From assembly GCA_020740775.1 (NCBI GenBank), contig JAHEWK010000002.1, forward strand, positions 2,728,001 through 2,792,000: a stretch of DNA of 64,000 nucleotides. Direction: 5' to 3'. Shown piece by piece: positions 23,182-34,700 of this stretch. The notes below the pieces were generated by a model. It made no database searches, was not told the origin of the DNA, and saw only the letters and a list, made by a program, of their open reading frames with translations. The number at the start of each line of letters is the position of its first letter. Within the stretch, counting starts at the first letter, position 1. Origin of the DNA: Ilyonectria destructans. Taxonomy: Eukaryota > Ascomycota > Sordariomycetes > Hypocreales > Nectriaceae. The position numbers were made by a program, and so were the translations under genes.

Positions 23182-24315
23182 ATGGCGCAACAGCAGACCT
23201 GTCTCATTCAACCGCCTGGTGGCCTGGGGCCACCAGTCACTTCTCATTCGTACCCTATTCCGGAGTTGAAGGAGCCCCACGATGTGCTCGTTTGCGTTTC
23301 TGCCGTCGCGCTGAATCCGACGGATTACAAGATGCCCGAGTTTCACCATACTCCCAACGCAATCATGGGATGCGACTTCACGGGCACGGTAGTTGCAGTT
23401 GGGCCCGAGGTTACCGATGTCTTCCCAGGGACTCGCCTCTGCGGTTCTGTGCAGGGGTCAAATCCTGCAAATCCTGACTCAGGGTCGTTCGCAGAGTATC
23501 TTGTCACGGATCGACGCTTATTGTTGAAGGTACCAGACAGCTTGAGTGATCTTGAGGCTGCGGCGCTAGGGGGAATCGGATGGACTACGGTGGCATTGGT
23601 GATGGAAGATTCATTGGGACTGACTGGATGCCCGTCTAAGCCTGCGCCTCCGCGAGAGGATGGAAGTCGACAGCCCGTCCTGATATATGGAGGTGCCACA
23701 GCGACAGGGACCATGGCATGCCAAATTTTATCAATGTGCGTAAGACTGCAAATCTTCATTTTGTGTTATGGGGCTAACTTTTATCTCAGTTGTGGGTATG
23801 ATCCGATCGCACTCGCCTCGGACGCATCCTCCGGCCTGGTCAAGAAGTACGGTGCAGCGATGACGGTCCCGTATACGTCTCCGACTTGTGGGGACACCAT
23901 CCGAAGCCACACGAAAGGGCAATTGCGACATGCAATCGACTGCATCACGTCCCCTGAATCGGTCCGATGCTGCTTGACGGCCATCGGCCGTACAGGTGGC
24001 CGATGTGCAACACTAGATTATGCTCCAGAGGAATGGAGAACGCGGAAAGCAGTCAAGATCGATATGCCAATGGCATATGTCACTACGGGCAAGGAAGTAA
24101 ATCTGAATGGCGTCTTCCATCGAGATGCGGACATTACCAAGTTCCATCTTGCAACCAGATGGCGCGAGGAAGTGCAGGTACTTGTTGATCAAGGGCGAAT
24201 TCAATGCCACCCTCCACAGGAGGTTCCTGGGAGATGGGATGGAATTGCGCAAGGGTTGGAAATGCTTAAAGCAGGCCAAGTCCGTGGCCATAAGCTCGTG
24301 GTGCGAGTCTCGTAG
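23182..24315 (+). CDS. Trans-acting enoyl reductase (LovC-like)
   Basis: Exons 23182-23735 and 23790-24315 encode 359 residues; the 54-nt intron (GTGCGT...CTCAG) is a multiple of three, so the frame also reads through. It is a zinc-independent medium-chain dehydrogenase/reductase: IPELKEPHDVLVCVSAVALN with PTDYK, then MGCDFTGTVVAVGPEV, GSFAEYLV, and the nucleotide-binding IYGGATATGTMACQ. Length matches LovC-type proteins (about 360). These enzymes work in trans with highly reducing PKSs whose own ER is dead, reducing the enoyl thioester with NADPH at chosen rounds. It lies 1.45 kb upstream of, and on the same strand as, the PKS-NRPS, which has no convincing ER of its own. Start chosen at MAQQQTCL, the usual family position. 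Confidence 0.9.
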   Translation: MAQQQTCLIQPPGGLGPPVTSHSYPIPELKEPHDVLVCVSAVALNPTDYKMPEFHHTPNAIMGCDFTGTVVAVGPEVTDVFPGTRLCGSVQGSNPANPDSGSFAEYLVTDRRLLLKVPDSLSDLEAAALGGIGWTTVALVMEDSLGLTGCPSKPAPPREDGSRQPVLIYGGATATGTMACQILSMCVRLQIFILCYGANFYLSCGYDPIALASDASSGLVKKYGAAMTVPYTSPTCGDTIRSHTKGQLRHAIDCITSPESVRCCLTAIGRTGGRCATLDYAPEEWRTRKAVKIDMPMAYVTTGKEVNLNGVFHRDADITKFHLATRWREEVQVLVDQGRIQCHPPQEVPGRWDGIAQGLEMLKAGQVRGHKLVVRVS

Positions 24316-25762
24316 GCTGGAAATCTTGACTGAAAGTTGTCGCTGTGTCAACTATGGAGCACTTGTTGAGCTTAGTATACGATTTAGACATTGAGATGGC
24401 CCCTAGTGACATGTGACATGCAGGGTGGAGCTGTGGGAAGGGGTATAAAGGATTGGACATCAAGTCCCTCCAAGGAAATGAGAACGTTCATCAGTCATCA
24501 GTTTTTTTCCGTCTTGCAGTCTTATGTCTTATCGAGTCTCTACGAGCTAGGTGCAAATAGCGCCTGCACCGGCCAATTCATTTCTTTTTCCTCGCATTTA
24601 ATCCAAGACCTGCGCGGCGCTATACGATCGTGTAGCAGCCTTAATTGTATGCCCATCGGCTGTCTGGTCGTGAGTCAATTCCTTGTTGACAGCTGATTCC
24701 TACCCGGCTCCAGGTTTTGCGCCTGGACAACCCCATAGGGACAGCAATTGTGGCTACGACTGGAGGTGTGGTGTTGTTTTGTTGGAAGTGTCCTTTCGTC
24801 CAATTCAACATATATGTAGGCTAAACTATTCATAAATGTCTGAGTCAGTTGGCGATTTGGACGAAGCCGTATGCTTTCACCTCTAAGGCCTTCCTTCTGT
24901 GAAATTCTTGGCATATTGAAGCAAAGCTTGGCTGCACTAGGTTGATAGCTTTGTGACGCTTTGGTTAGACGGGAGTGAATCATTCTAAACCGGCCACATA
25001 ACTCGTGGTAATACTGTCCATAGCATAAGTCTTAGCGCCGTAGTCGGCGTATTTCTGTGATGATGTATCTCCTTCGGAGCATTAGCATCCAGGCCGATGT
25101 TCGGCAGGAGATCAGCTGCAAGGGACACGCCAATCCCTCGCGCAAAGTCTACCCTAGAACAACGGGACGGTATCGAGGGAGCTAACCGTAAGAGGAATTC
25201 ATTGTGACGTCGGCCTTATGTGGCGCTGCCCGGTCTCACTCTGCCATCTCTTAGACCGCCCGGAGGGGCTTTTCTCAGAAAGCAAGACACGTTCAATGCC
25301 ATTAAGTTCCGTTCACCATTTGCCATTCACCAATGACTACACATTCATCTCGTCGGCAGATATTGATCCCTTGGCTTTGGTGCCGAAGTCAAACCCCTGC
25401 CTGTATCTCTGGCCAGTGCCTGAGCCGTATAATGTTCGGAGACATAATTTCTGGGTCGCCGAAAGAGTATACATCGGATTCGGAGCATTCATGATGACGC
25501 ATAGAATTCATAGTGGATCTGTACGGTTAATTCTGAAGGGAAACGGCAGAATGCGGTGGTGACTTGAGACAGGCATTCATCAGGATGAGATCAGGCAGCG
25601 CTTTCTAACATATAGATTCGGGTAGCTGAACCCATTTCCATTGTTAGATCATCAATTCCACATGAGCGCAGCAAGGTGACATTCCTCCAATTTTACAGAC
25701 ATCCCGATTTGTTTAGGACCTATACCTCTACACCACCAACTCTTACCCAACTGCAGCAAGCT
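24316..25762. promoter_or_regulatory. Intergenic promoter region of the PKS-NRPS
   Basis: About 1.4 kb without a supported gene. Two CGGAGCATT words occur at 25075-25083 and 25481-25489, matching the one upstream of the enoyl reductase. The longer shared text is ATCGGATTCGGAGCATTC at the PKS side and CGATTCGGATACGGAGCATTCC at the ER side. Other short frames look random. Confidence 0.4.
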
Positions 25763-28700
25763 ATGGCTCCTAAAGAACCCATCGCTATCGTGGGGAGCGC
25801 CTGTAGGTTCCCTGGAGGTTCCAACTCACCATCGAAGCTCTGGGATCTTTTACGAAATCCTCGCGATGTCCTGAGGAAAATTCCCCTTAATCGCTTTGAC
25901 CCCGAGGGATTCCATCATGATGATCCTTCATTCCCCGGTCACGCCAACGTCAAGCACTCGCATATGTTGGATGACAATATCGCCCAGTTTGATGCTCAAT
26001 TCTTTAACATCAAGCCAGATGAATCCCTGGCCATGGACCCTCAGCAGCGCCTACTTCTAGAAACTGTTTACGAGGGTCTGGATGCAGCCGGCTTCACAAT
26101 CGAGGGGATGAAGGGCTCAGACACTGGTGTCTATGTTGGCTTGATGTTTGGAGACTACGAAGTTATGCAGCTTCGTGACCTGCAATCCTTCCCTACCTAC
26201 CATGCCACAGGTAATGAATGTGTTGGTACACACAAAGGCATCATGGCTAATGTTGATTTTAGGCACTGCTCGCAGCATCGTTTCCAACCGAGTTTCTTAC
26301 TTCTACGACTGGCATGGACCATCCTTGACGGTCGACACCGCATGTTCTTCTAGTTTGGTTGCTGTCCATCAAGGAGTTCAGGCTTTGCGATCTGGTGAGG
26401 TCCAAGTTGCACTGGCCGCAGGTACCAACATCATTCTCGGGCCGGAGCCGTACGTTTCGGAAAGCAAACTGAAGATGCTGTCTCCAGACGGAAGATCGCG
26501 AATGTGGGATGCAGATGCGAACGGCTACGCCCGTGGTGAGGGTGTTGCCGCTGTCTTTATGAAGACCCTGAGTGCTGCTATAGCTGATGGTGACAACATC
26601 GAGTGCATCATTCGAGAGACCGGAGTCAACCAAGATGGTCGCAGCCGTGGCATTACCATGCCTAGCGCAACAGCGCAGGCTACACTCATTCGGGAGACCT
26701 ATGCCAGAGCAGGTTTGGACGTAACAAAAGATCGATGCCAGGTTAGTATTGACAAGTCTCGATTTTACATGTTATGGTGGAACCAGTTGCTTCTTGGCTC
26801 ACCACCCCCCTTTGGACACCTACATTTACTGACTCTTGAATGCTGTAAAGTATTTTGAAGCCCATGGTACCGGTACCCCAGCGGGAGATCCGGTCGAGGC
26901 GGAAGCCGTACATACGGCCTTCTTTGGACACAAGATACCCGGCGACGAAAAGGAATCGTCGCCTCTGTTTGTTGGCTCCATCAAGACCATTGTCGGACAC
27001 ACCGAGAGTACTGCAGGTCTTGCCGGTGTGCTCAAGGTTGCCCAAGCACTGAAGCACGGCTTTATTCCTCCGAACCGTCTACTCAACCGTCTTAACCCTG
27101 ATGTGCTTCCTTTCTACGACCATCTGCAAATCCCACAGGAACTCACCCCGTGGCCCAAACTTCCACCGGGCCAAAAACGTCGTGCCAGCGTCAACAGCTT
27201 TGGCTTCGGAGGTACCAATGCACATGCCATCCTTGAGAACTATGAGCCACCGGAGAATAAGAGTTCCGTATTGTCCTTGTTTTCGCCCTTTGTGTTTTCG
27301 GCACAGTCAAAGCAGTCCCTTGTCGCCAATCTTCGAGTCCACGCCGAGTACTTGAAGCAGCATCCCGAGACCAACCCCGCAGATCTCTCATGGACTTTGC
27401 GGTCACGCCGGTCCCGTCTGCCGCTTCGCGTCTCGTTCCCCGCCTCAACCCTTGAAGAACTCCGTTCCAGCCTCGAGGAGCTGAGCAACAACTTCCAGCT
27501 AGAACCGAAGTCAGCTGCCAAGGGCGATCGCGAGTTGAAGCTTCTCGGAGTTTTCACCGGTCAAGGTGCGCAGTGGGCGCGCATGGGAGCGGAATTAGTT
27601 GAGAGTTCCGAGTATGCGGCGAAGATCCTGGCCGACCTGGACGAGTCACTTGCACAGCTGCCCAATGGAGACCGACCGGCCATTACAATGCGACAGGAGC
27701 TTCTTGAAGAGGCCGCGACCAGTCGTGTTGGTAAGGCTTCTGTCTCACAGCCTCTCTGCACGGCCGTTCAAATTATTCTTGTCCAACTCCTGCAACAGGC
27801 TGGAATCCACTTTACCGCAGTCGTCGGTCACTCGTCTGGAGAAATCGCAGCCGCCTACACCGCGGGATACTTCTCAGCCAGCGACGCTATCCGTGTCGCT
27901 TACTACCGTGGACTCCACGCGCACCTGGCTGCTGGTCCAAACAATTGTCAAGGTGCTATGCTTGCGGTTGGCACGACTCAAGAAGATGCCGAGGAGCTCT
28001 GCAACGACGAACAGTTCCAGGGCAAGGTCAAGCTTGCCGCCTGCAACTCTCCCGCTAGCGTCTCGCTTTCCGGAGACGAAGAGGCCATTGACGAGATATC
28101 GGTTCTCTTTGAAGATGAGGGCAAGTTTGTTCGAAAGCTTCGCGTCGACAAGGCCTATCATTCCCATCACATGCTCCGGTGCTCCCAGGCATATGTGGAC
28201 TCCATCAAGAACATCACGGCCAGAGCTCACACTTCTGAGAAGACTTGCACTTGGGTGTCCAGTGTCTATCCTAACAGAAGCCCGGATGAAATGAAGGAGC
28301 TAGATGCGTCGTACTGGGTTGAAAACATGGTGTCTCCCGTGTTGTTCAGGCAAGCCGTCGAACGCGCCACGTCACTGGGTCCTTTTGATGGAGCCGTCGA
28401 AGTCGGGCCTCACCCTGCCCTCAAAGGTCCCGTGCGCGAGACACTTCAGAGCCTCAAGATCGATATGCCTTACACAGGTCTCCTCCAGAGGAACACCAAC
28501 GCTATTAAAAGCATCTCGACTGCTTTCGGATACCTTTGGACTCATGTGGACAATCTGGATATCAAGTTCGACCGGTACGAACAGGCCGTGAGTGGACAGG
28601 CCTCGTACCATTTCATCTCAGATCTCCCAGCGTACCAGTGGAACCACAGTCAGGAATATTGGCATGAATCTCCCTTGTCCCGTGGCCTCCGACAGAGAAG

Positions 28701-31700
28701 CAATACGGTCCATCCTTTGCTTGGTGATCTTAGCGCTCACAGCTCTCCAAACCACCTTACTTGGAAGCATGTGCTACGTCCCAAGGACCTCCCGTGGGTG
28801 CATGGTCATCAAGTCCAAGGTCAGACGGTCTTCCCAGCGGCCGGGTACGCTTCCACCGCATTGGAGACTGTTCCTTACGTAGCTGGAGACAGCCCAGTTC
28901 AGCTTGTGGAGATTGAAAATATGTTCATTCATCAAGCTATGGTTATGGACAATGAGAACGAAGAAGCGGGCATCGATATCCAATTTTCACTCGACCATGT
29001 GAATCGAGATGATGCCACAGTGATCACAGCTCATTTCACTTACGAAGCAGCCATTGGAAATCGGGGCTCATGGGGACTGATTGCAAGTGGTCAACTGCGC
29101 ATCAGCATTGGCGATCCGTCTCCTGAACTGCTACCTGCTAGCACTTCAGATGAGCCTTATATGATCCCAGTCACACAGGACGAATTTTACAGCTCGCTGG
29201 AAGAGGTGGGCTACGGATATTCCGGCCCCTTCAGGGCACTGGGGGATATTAGGAGAAAGCTCTGGAAAGCATCTGGGTCTCTGGAAGTGATCAAGGATGA
29301 GTCTACAGACAAAACTTACACCGTTCATCCTGGGTGCCTGGATGCCGCTTTTCACGCCGTCATCTTAGCCCTGAGCTATCCCCAGGATGGACAACTCTGG
29401 TCCATGCATATTCCGACCAGCATTCAAAGGATCCGATTCAACCCTGCCCTCTGCGGACGTTATTGGAAGAGTAATGGCCGTGTCCCATTTCTCGCTTCTG
29501 CCCAGGACCCTAGCGTTGGCAGTGGATTCCAAGGTGACGCCGAAGTACACAGCATTGACGGCCAGTTTTCTGCTATTCAAGTTGAAGGCATCAAGGTAGT
29601 TCCACTGGCTGACGCGACTTCGGCCGATGATAAGCCCTTGTTTCACGCTATGCATTGGTTCGATGCCGAGCCGAATGCAGACACACCCGGGGCATACAAG
29701 GCCACAGCTGAACAAACGGAGCTTGCTTGCCTTCTCGAGCGTGGCTCAATCTTTTATTTGCGCGAGCTAGAGAAGCAGATCCCTGCTGATCACCCTGGAC
29801 GATCCGACAAGTATAATGCTGCGTATCTGGAGTTTGCCGCCCACACTGATAGGTTGTGCCGGGAAGGGAAGCACCGCTACGCGAAGAAAGAGTGGCTTAA
29901 AGACACAGTGGAAGACATTATCGCCTCCGCAAAGCCATACGCTGACCTCCCCGAGGTGAAGGCGATGCACATCGTTGGCGAGCATATGCCGAGATCCATC
30001 AGGGGGGAGACTATGATCCTTGAGCATCTGCTCATGACCGGGCTTCTCGACGAGTACTACGCCAAGGCATTGGGCTATCGTCAAGTTTCCGAAGCCCTTG
30101 CCGACACTGTCCAACAGATTGCCCGGCGATATCCCAACATGAACATTTTGGAGGTCGGCGCTGGAACTGGAGGTGCTACCAATATGATCCTCGACCGCAT
30201 CGGTCGGAACTTTTCCTCCTACACGTTTACGGACGTGTCGACGGGCTTCTTCGGCAATGCGCAGGAGAAGTTCTCGTCTTATAAGGATCAGATGACATAT
30301 ACGGTCCTTGATCTCGAGCAAGACATGCAATCTCAGGGTTTAAAGAAGCACTCTTATGACCTTGTGATTTCATCGCTCGTCGTTCATGCCACCAAGAGCA
30401 TTGAGGAGACAATGCGTAGGGTCCGGTCGCTCCTGAAGCCAGGGGGATACTTGGTCATGACTGAGTGTACCAACCTCGAATGTACCCGTGTATCGGCCCT
30501 TTTTGGCACCCTTCCAGCATGGTGGTTGGGTGTGGACGAGGGCCGGAAATGGGGCCCTTCCATCACAGAGTCCGAGTGGGATACTGTTCTCCGCAAGGTT
30601 GGGTTTTCCGGTATCGATACCATGACTCCCACTGATGATGGTCTGGCCCTGGTTAACTCGGTCTTGGTCACACAAGCAGTCAATGACTGGGTAGAGTTCA
30701 TTCGAGAACCCCTCTTGGCGCAGTCCTCGCTTTTTGTGGGACGGCTTGTCATCGACAACCTATTCGTTGTGGGGGGATCCTCATTCCGCAACACTCGCCT
30801 GATTAATGAGATCCAAAAGCTCATCGGGGTATTCTGCGAAAATGTTACGAAAGTGAAGGCCATCGAGGCTTTGGACCACAGCAAGATTGATTCCAAGTCC
30901 ACCGTGTTGGTCCTCCAGGACCTCGATCAACCCGTCTTCCAAGATATCACGCATGAACGCTTCGAGAGCCTGAAGACGCTGTTCGGATCAGAGAAGACGA
31001 TAATTTGGGTCACTCAGAACCGTTTTGTTGACCACCCATATTCGAACATGCCTGTTGGATTTGCCCGCTCTACCCTGTGGGAAGTCCCTGAGCTCCGCTA
31101 TCAGTTCGTGGATTTTGAGGGTGTTCATAGGATCGACGCTCGGGTCTTGGCTGAGACCGTGTTGCGATTCCAAGCGGCAGGATCTTCTCGAGAGCAGAAC
31201 CAACGCAACGCGCTGTGGTCGGTGGAGCAGGAAGTCGTCATCGACTCTGATGGACGTCAGCGGGTTCCGCGGCTGATGCCTTTCGGTGAGGCAAACGATC
31301 GATATAACTCTACTCGGAGGAAGATAACGAAAGAAGTCCACGCTCAGATTTCCCCAATCGCCATCTCCAGGGAGAATGGTTGCTACGTTATTTCTCAGCA
31401 GCCTACTTTACCCAGTACAAGCCTGGACAAGACAATCCGATTGAAGTTAAGCCATACTAGTTCACGGGCTATCAAGACCACGGCTGGTGATGCGTTCGTT
31501 GTCTTGGGCAATTGCACTTCAACTGGGGCCCAGCATCTCGGTTTAACACAGTTCCCGGCTTCCCTGGTCGACATCTCCAAGGCCGCCTTGATTCCTTGCT
31601 CTGTTCCCTCCCAGTCGGAAGCGATATTCGTGGGTCTGGTCGCAGCAAATCTTCTCTCGCCTGTTCTCACGGATGGCCTGGGCAGAGGCGACACCCTTCT

Positions 31701-34700
31701 TGTCAACGACGCTCCTCCCATGGTGGCAACCCTTCTGACTCGTCAGGCCTCACCCCAGGGTATCCGGTTAGTGTACACGAGCTTCTCCAGGAAGGAGGCT
31801 AAGAGCAATGGATGGCTCCATGTCGATCGATACATCCGTCAGTCTCATCTGAAGTCGCTTCTCCCCAACAAAATCACTCGCTTTGTCGATTTCACCAACC
31901 TCGACCGACATAACGCCCGTCCTTCTCCGATCTCTTCATGTCTGCCTGCGTACATCCCCACCATCAATACTTCGTCCATGTTCCCCCAAGTTGCATCTTC
32001 CCTTTCCTCTGACTTGGCAGTTGATTCTGCATCGGCCGAGGTTTTAACTATAGCGATGCACGCCGCACTGGGAGATTTGAGCGCATTGCCACATGACTCT
32101 ACTGTCTCAGGCCGAATCAACGTCCAGAAGTTGCCGGAGGAAGATGCCTGCGAACCCTTGACAGTTATAGAGTGGGCGGCCTCATCTGTCCCAGTCGCTG
32201 TTGAACCAGTCAAATCTCAATTCCGACCAGATCGAACTTACTGGCTTGTCGGACTGACTGGAGACATGGGTATTTCCATTACAAACTGGATGATCAAGAG
32301 CGGTGCGAGATACCTGGTTCTTACCAGTCGCGAACCAAAGATTGATAAGTCTTGGCTTAAGAATACTGAAGCACTGGGGGTAGTGGTTCGAGTTATGAGC
32401 AAGTAGGTTCTTTTAACGAAACGCATTATGAAAAAAACCTGCTAAATCGAAATTACAGCGATCTTACCGATTTCGACGCCGTGCAGAAAACCTATCACGA
32501 GATTTCCGATACAATGCCTCCCGTTGCTGGAGTTGCCCAAGGAGCCATGGTCCTGGTTGATGTTGCAACTCGAGACATGACATTGGATCAATTGAACCGA
32601 GTCCTTCGTCCCAAGGTCGAGGGCAGTCTGAATTTGGATCGCTTGTTCCAGGATCAGTCCCTCGACTTCTTTATTTTCTTCTCCTCGACCGCCAGTGTCA
32701 CAGGTAATCCAGGCCAGGCCAACTACTGTTCCGCAAACTTGTTCATGTGCGGACTGGCGCATCAACGTCGACGACGTGGTCTTGCCGCCTCAGTCATGGA
32801 CTTGGGAGCGGTCCTTGGCACTGGCTACATCACCCGTGAGCGTAAGGCGGACTTTGGCGCTCAGCAAGTGATGGAACGGGGCTTCTACACCCTCTCTGAG
32901 TTTGATGTGCATCACACCGTCTCTGAAGCCATCAACGCCAGTCGGCCCGACTCTGGTCCTGAGTCGCATATCTCGACAGGTCTCAGACCCATGGCAGCCA
33001 CAGATCCGAACCGCCTGCCATGGTGCAGCTATCCCCAGTTTGGCCATTTGACTCTGAGGGATTCCGAGGGTGAAATGAACACTGGAAAGGGCCAGGAGGG
33101 TGCCTCCATCTGCGAGCAGCTCGTCAGCGCAACGACAAAGGACGAGGTCCGGAGAATCGTTACAGGTGTGACATGACACTCCCCGCATTTAGAAAGGAAC
33201 CTTGCTCACAATGTTAGAATCATTTACTGCTGATCTGCGCACCATGCTGCAGTTGGGCGATGACTACGAGGTCACGACATCTGCCCGCACCGACGAGCTC
33301 GGTCTTGATTCTCTTGTCGCGGTCCGAATCAGGTCTTGGTTCCTGAATAATTTCCAAGTCAACATCCCGGCTCTGAGAATTCTAAAGGGAGTTTCTATTC
33401 AGGAACTTATTGACCAAGCCCTCGAGACTATGCCGCAGACACTGACGCCAAACGTCGGAAACTCGGGCCACGCCGCTCAATCAAGTTCTGAACAAGCCAC
33501 CACATCCGATAGCTCCTCTGACAGGTCCGACGGCCGGGACACGCCGCCTTCCACCTACTCACAATCACACGATTCAGCAGAATGGATTGCTGCTGATGAA
33601 AAGGCAAAGGAGTATTCATCCCAGAAGATGCAATTTACGAGGTTTGGGGACCTTTCCTACACCCAGTCGATGTTCCTTTTTGCTCATAGGCTCTTAAATG
33701 ACACGACAACTCTGAACAATTCAGGCCTGTTGCATCTTCAGGGCGACCTCCGAATGTCTGGCCTCAAACAAGCTATTGAAACGATCGCACAACGCCACGA
33801 GATCCTTCGAACCTGCTTTGTCGAACGCGATGGTCAGATTGTTCAAGGAATCACGGACTCATCGCCATTGACTCTCGAATACAAGAAGATTTACAATCAA
33901 CAAGAACTTTTCGCAGAGTACGAGTCTCTGAAGAAGCACGAATTCGATCTAGCACGCGGTCACACAATCAGATTGATCCTTCTATCGTATTCGCCGAGGG
34001 ACCACTACCTCATGGTTGGCTATCACCACATCATCCTCGATCGCGGAAGCCACGATGCTTTCATGATCTACCTTGAACAACTATACCATGGACAAGATTC
34101 ACAGAAGCAGCCTGTGCAATACCTCGACCACTCAAACTGGCAACACGAGCAATATTCGTCAGGGAACTGGAAGGACATGACTGACTTTTGGCGTCGTGAA
34201 TTCACCACAATCCCTGCCCCCTTGCCCCTACACCGCAGTCAAATCTCCGAGCGCCGGCCGATTGAGAGGTTCGCTTCCCGTATCAAACACTTCCGTATCA
34301 ACAGCAAGATGGCGGGAACTATTCGAAATGTCGCGAGAAAGTACCGATCCACACCCTTCCATATCTACCTTGCCGCTTTCAAGGTGTTGCTGTATCGCTT
34401 CCTCGGCATCACCGATGTTTGCATCGGTATTGTGGACAGTGGTCGCAGGGACGAGGAAACACAGCTCAGCATCGGTCCGTATCTCAACACTCTTCCTTTG
34501 AGAATGAATGCTAGTGCAAAGCAAAAGTTTAGCGATGCCATTGTGGAAGCTCGAGAGAAGAGTATCTCGGTTCTCTCGAACCCACTCCCTCTTGAGCTCA
34601 TTCTGAAGGAAACCCAAACGAATCGTGCCTCAACTCATACGCCATTGGCCCAAGCGTTCATGAATTATGCAGAGACAAACATCCCGGATGGTCACCCATT

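Noticed and set aside
24391..24983. Two opposing frames of about 100 codons between ER and PKS-NRPS
   Set aside because: Composition looks random and no domain is visible; treated as promoter sequence.
29000..31800. A functional in-cis enoyl reductase in the PKS
   Set aside because: The region between MT and KR has ER-like length but lacks a convincing nucleotide-binding motif, and a trans-ER is encoded next door.
27000..32200. Long alternative frames inside the PKS-NRPS (for example 27599-28294 and minus 30330-29767)
   Set aside because: Explained by codon bias of the PKS-NRPS; no domains and fully overlapped by it.
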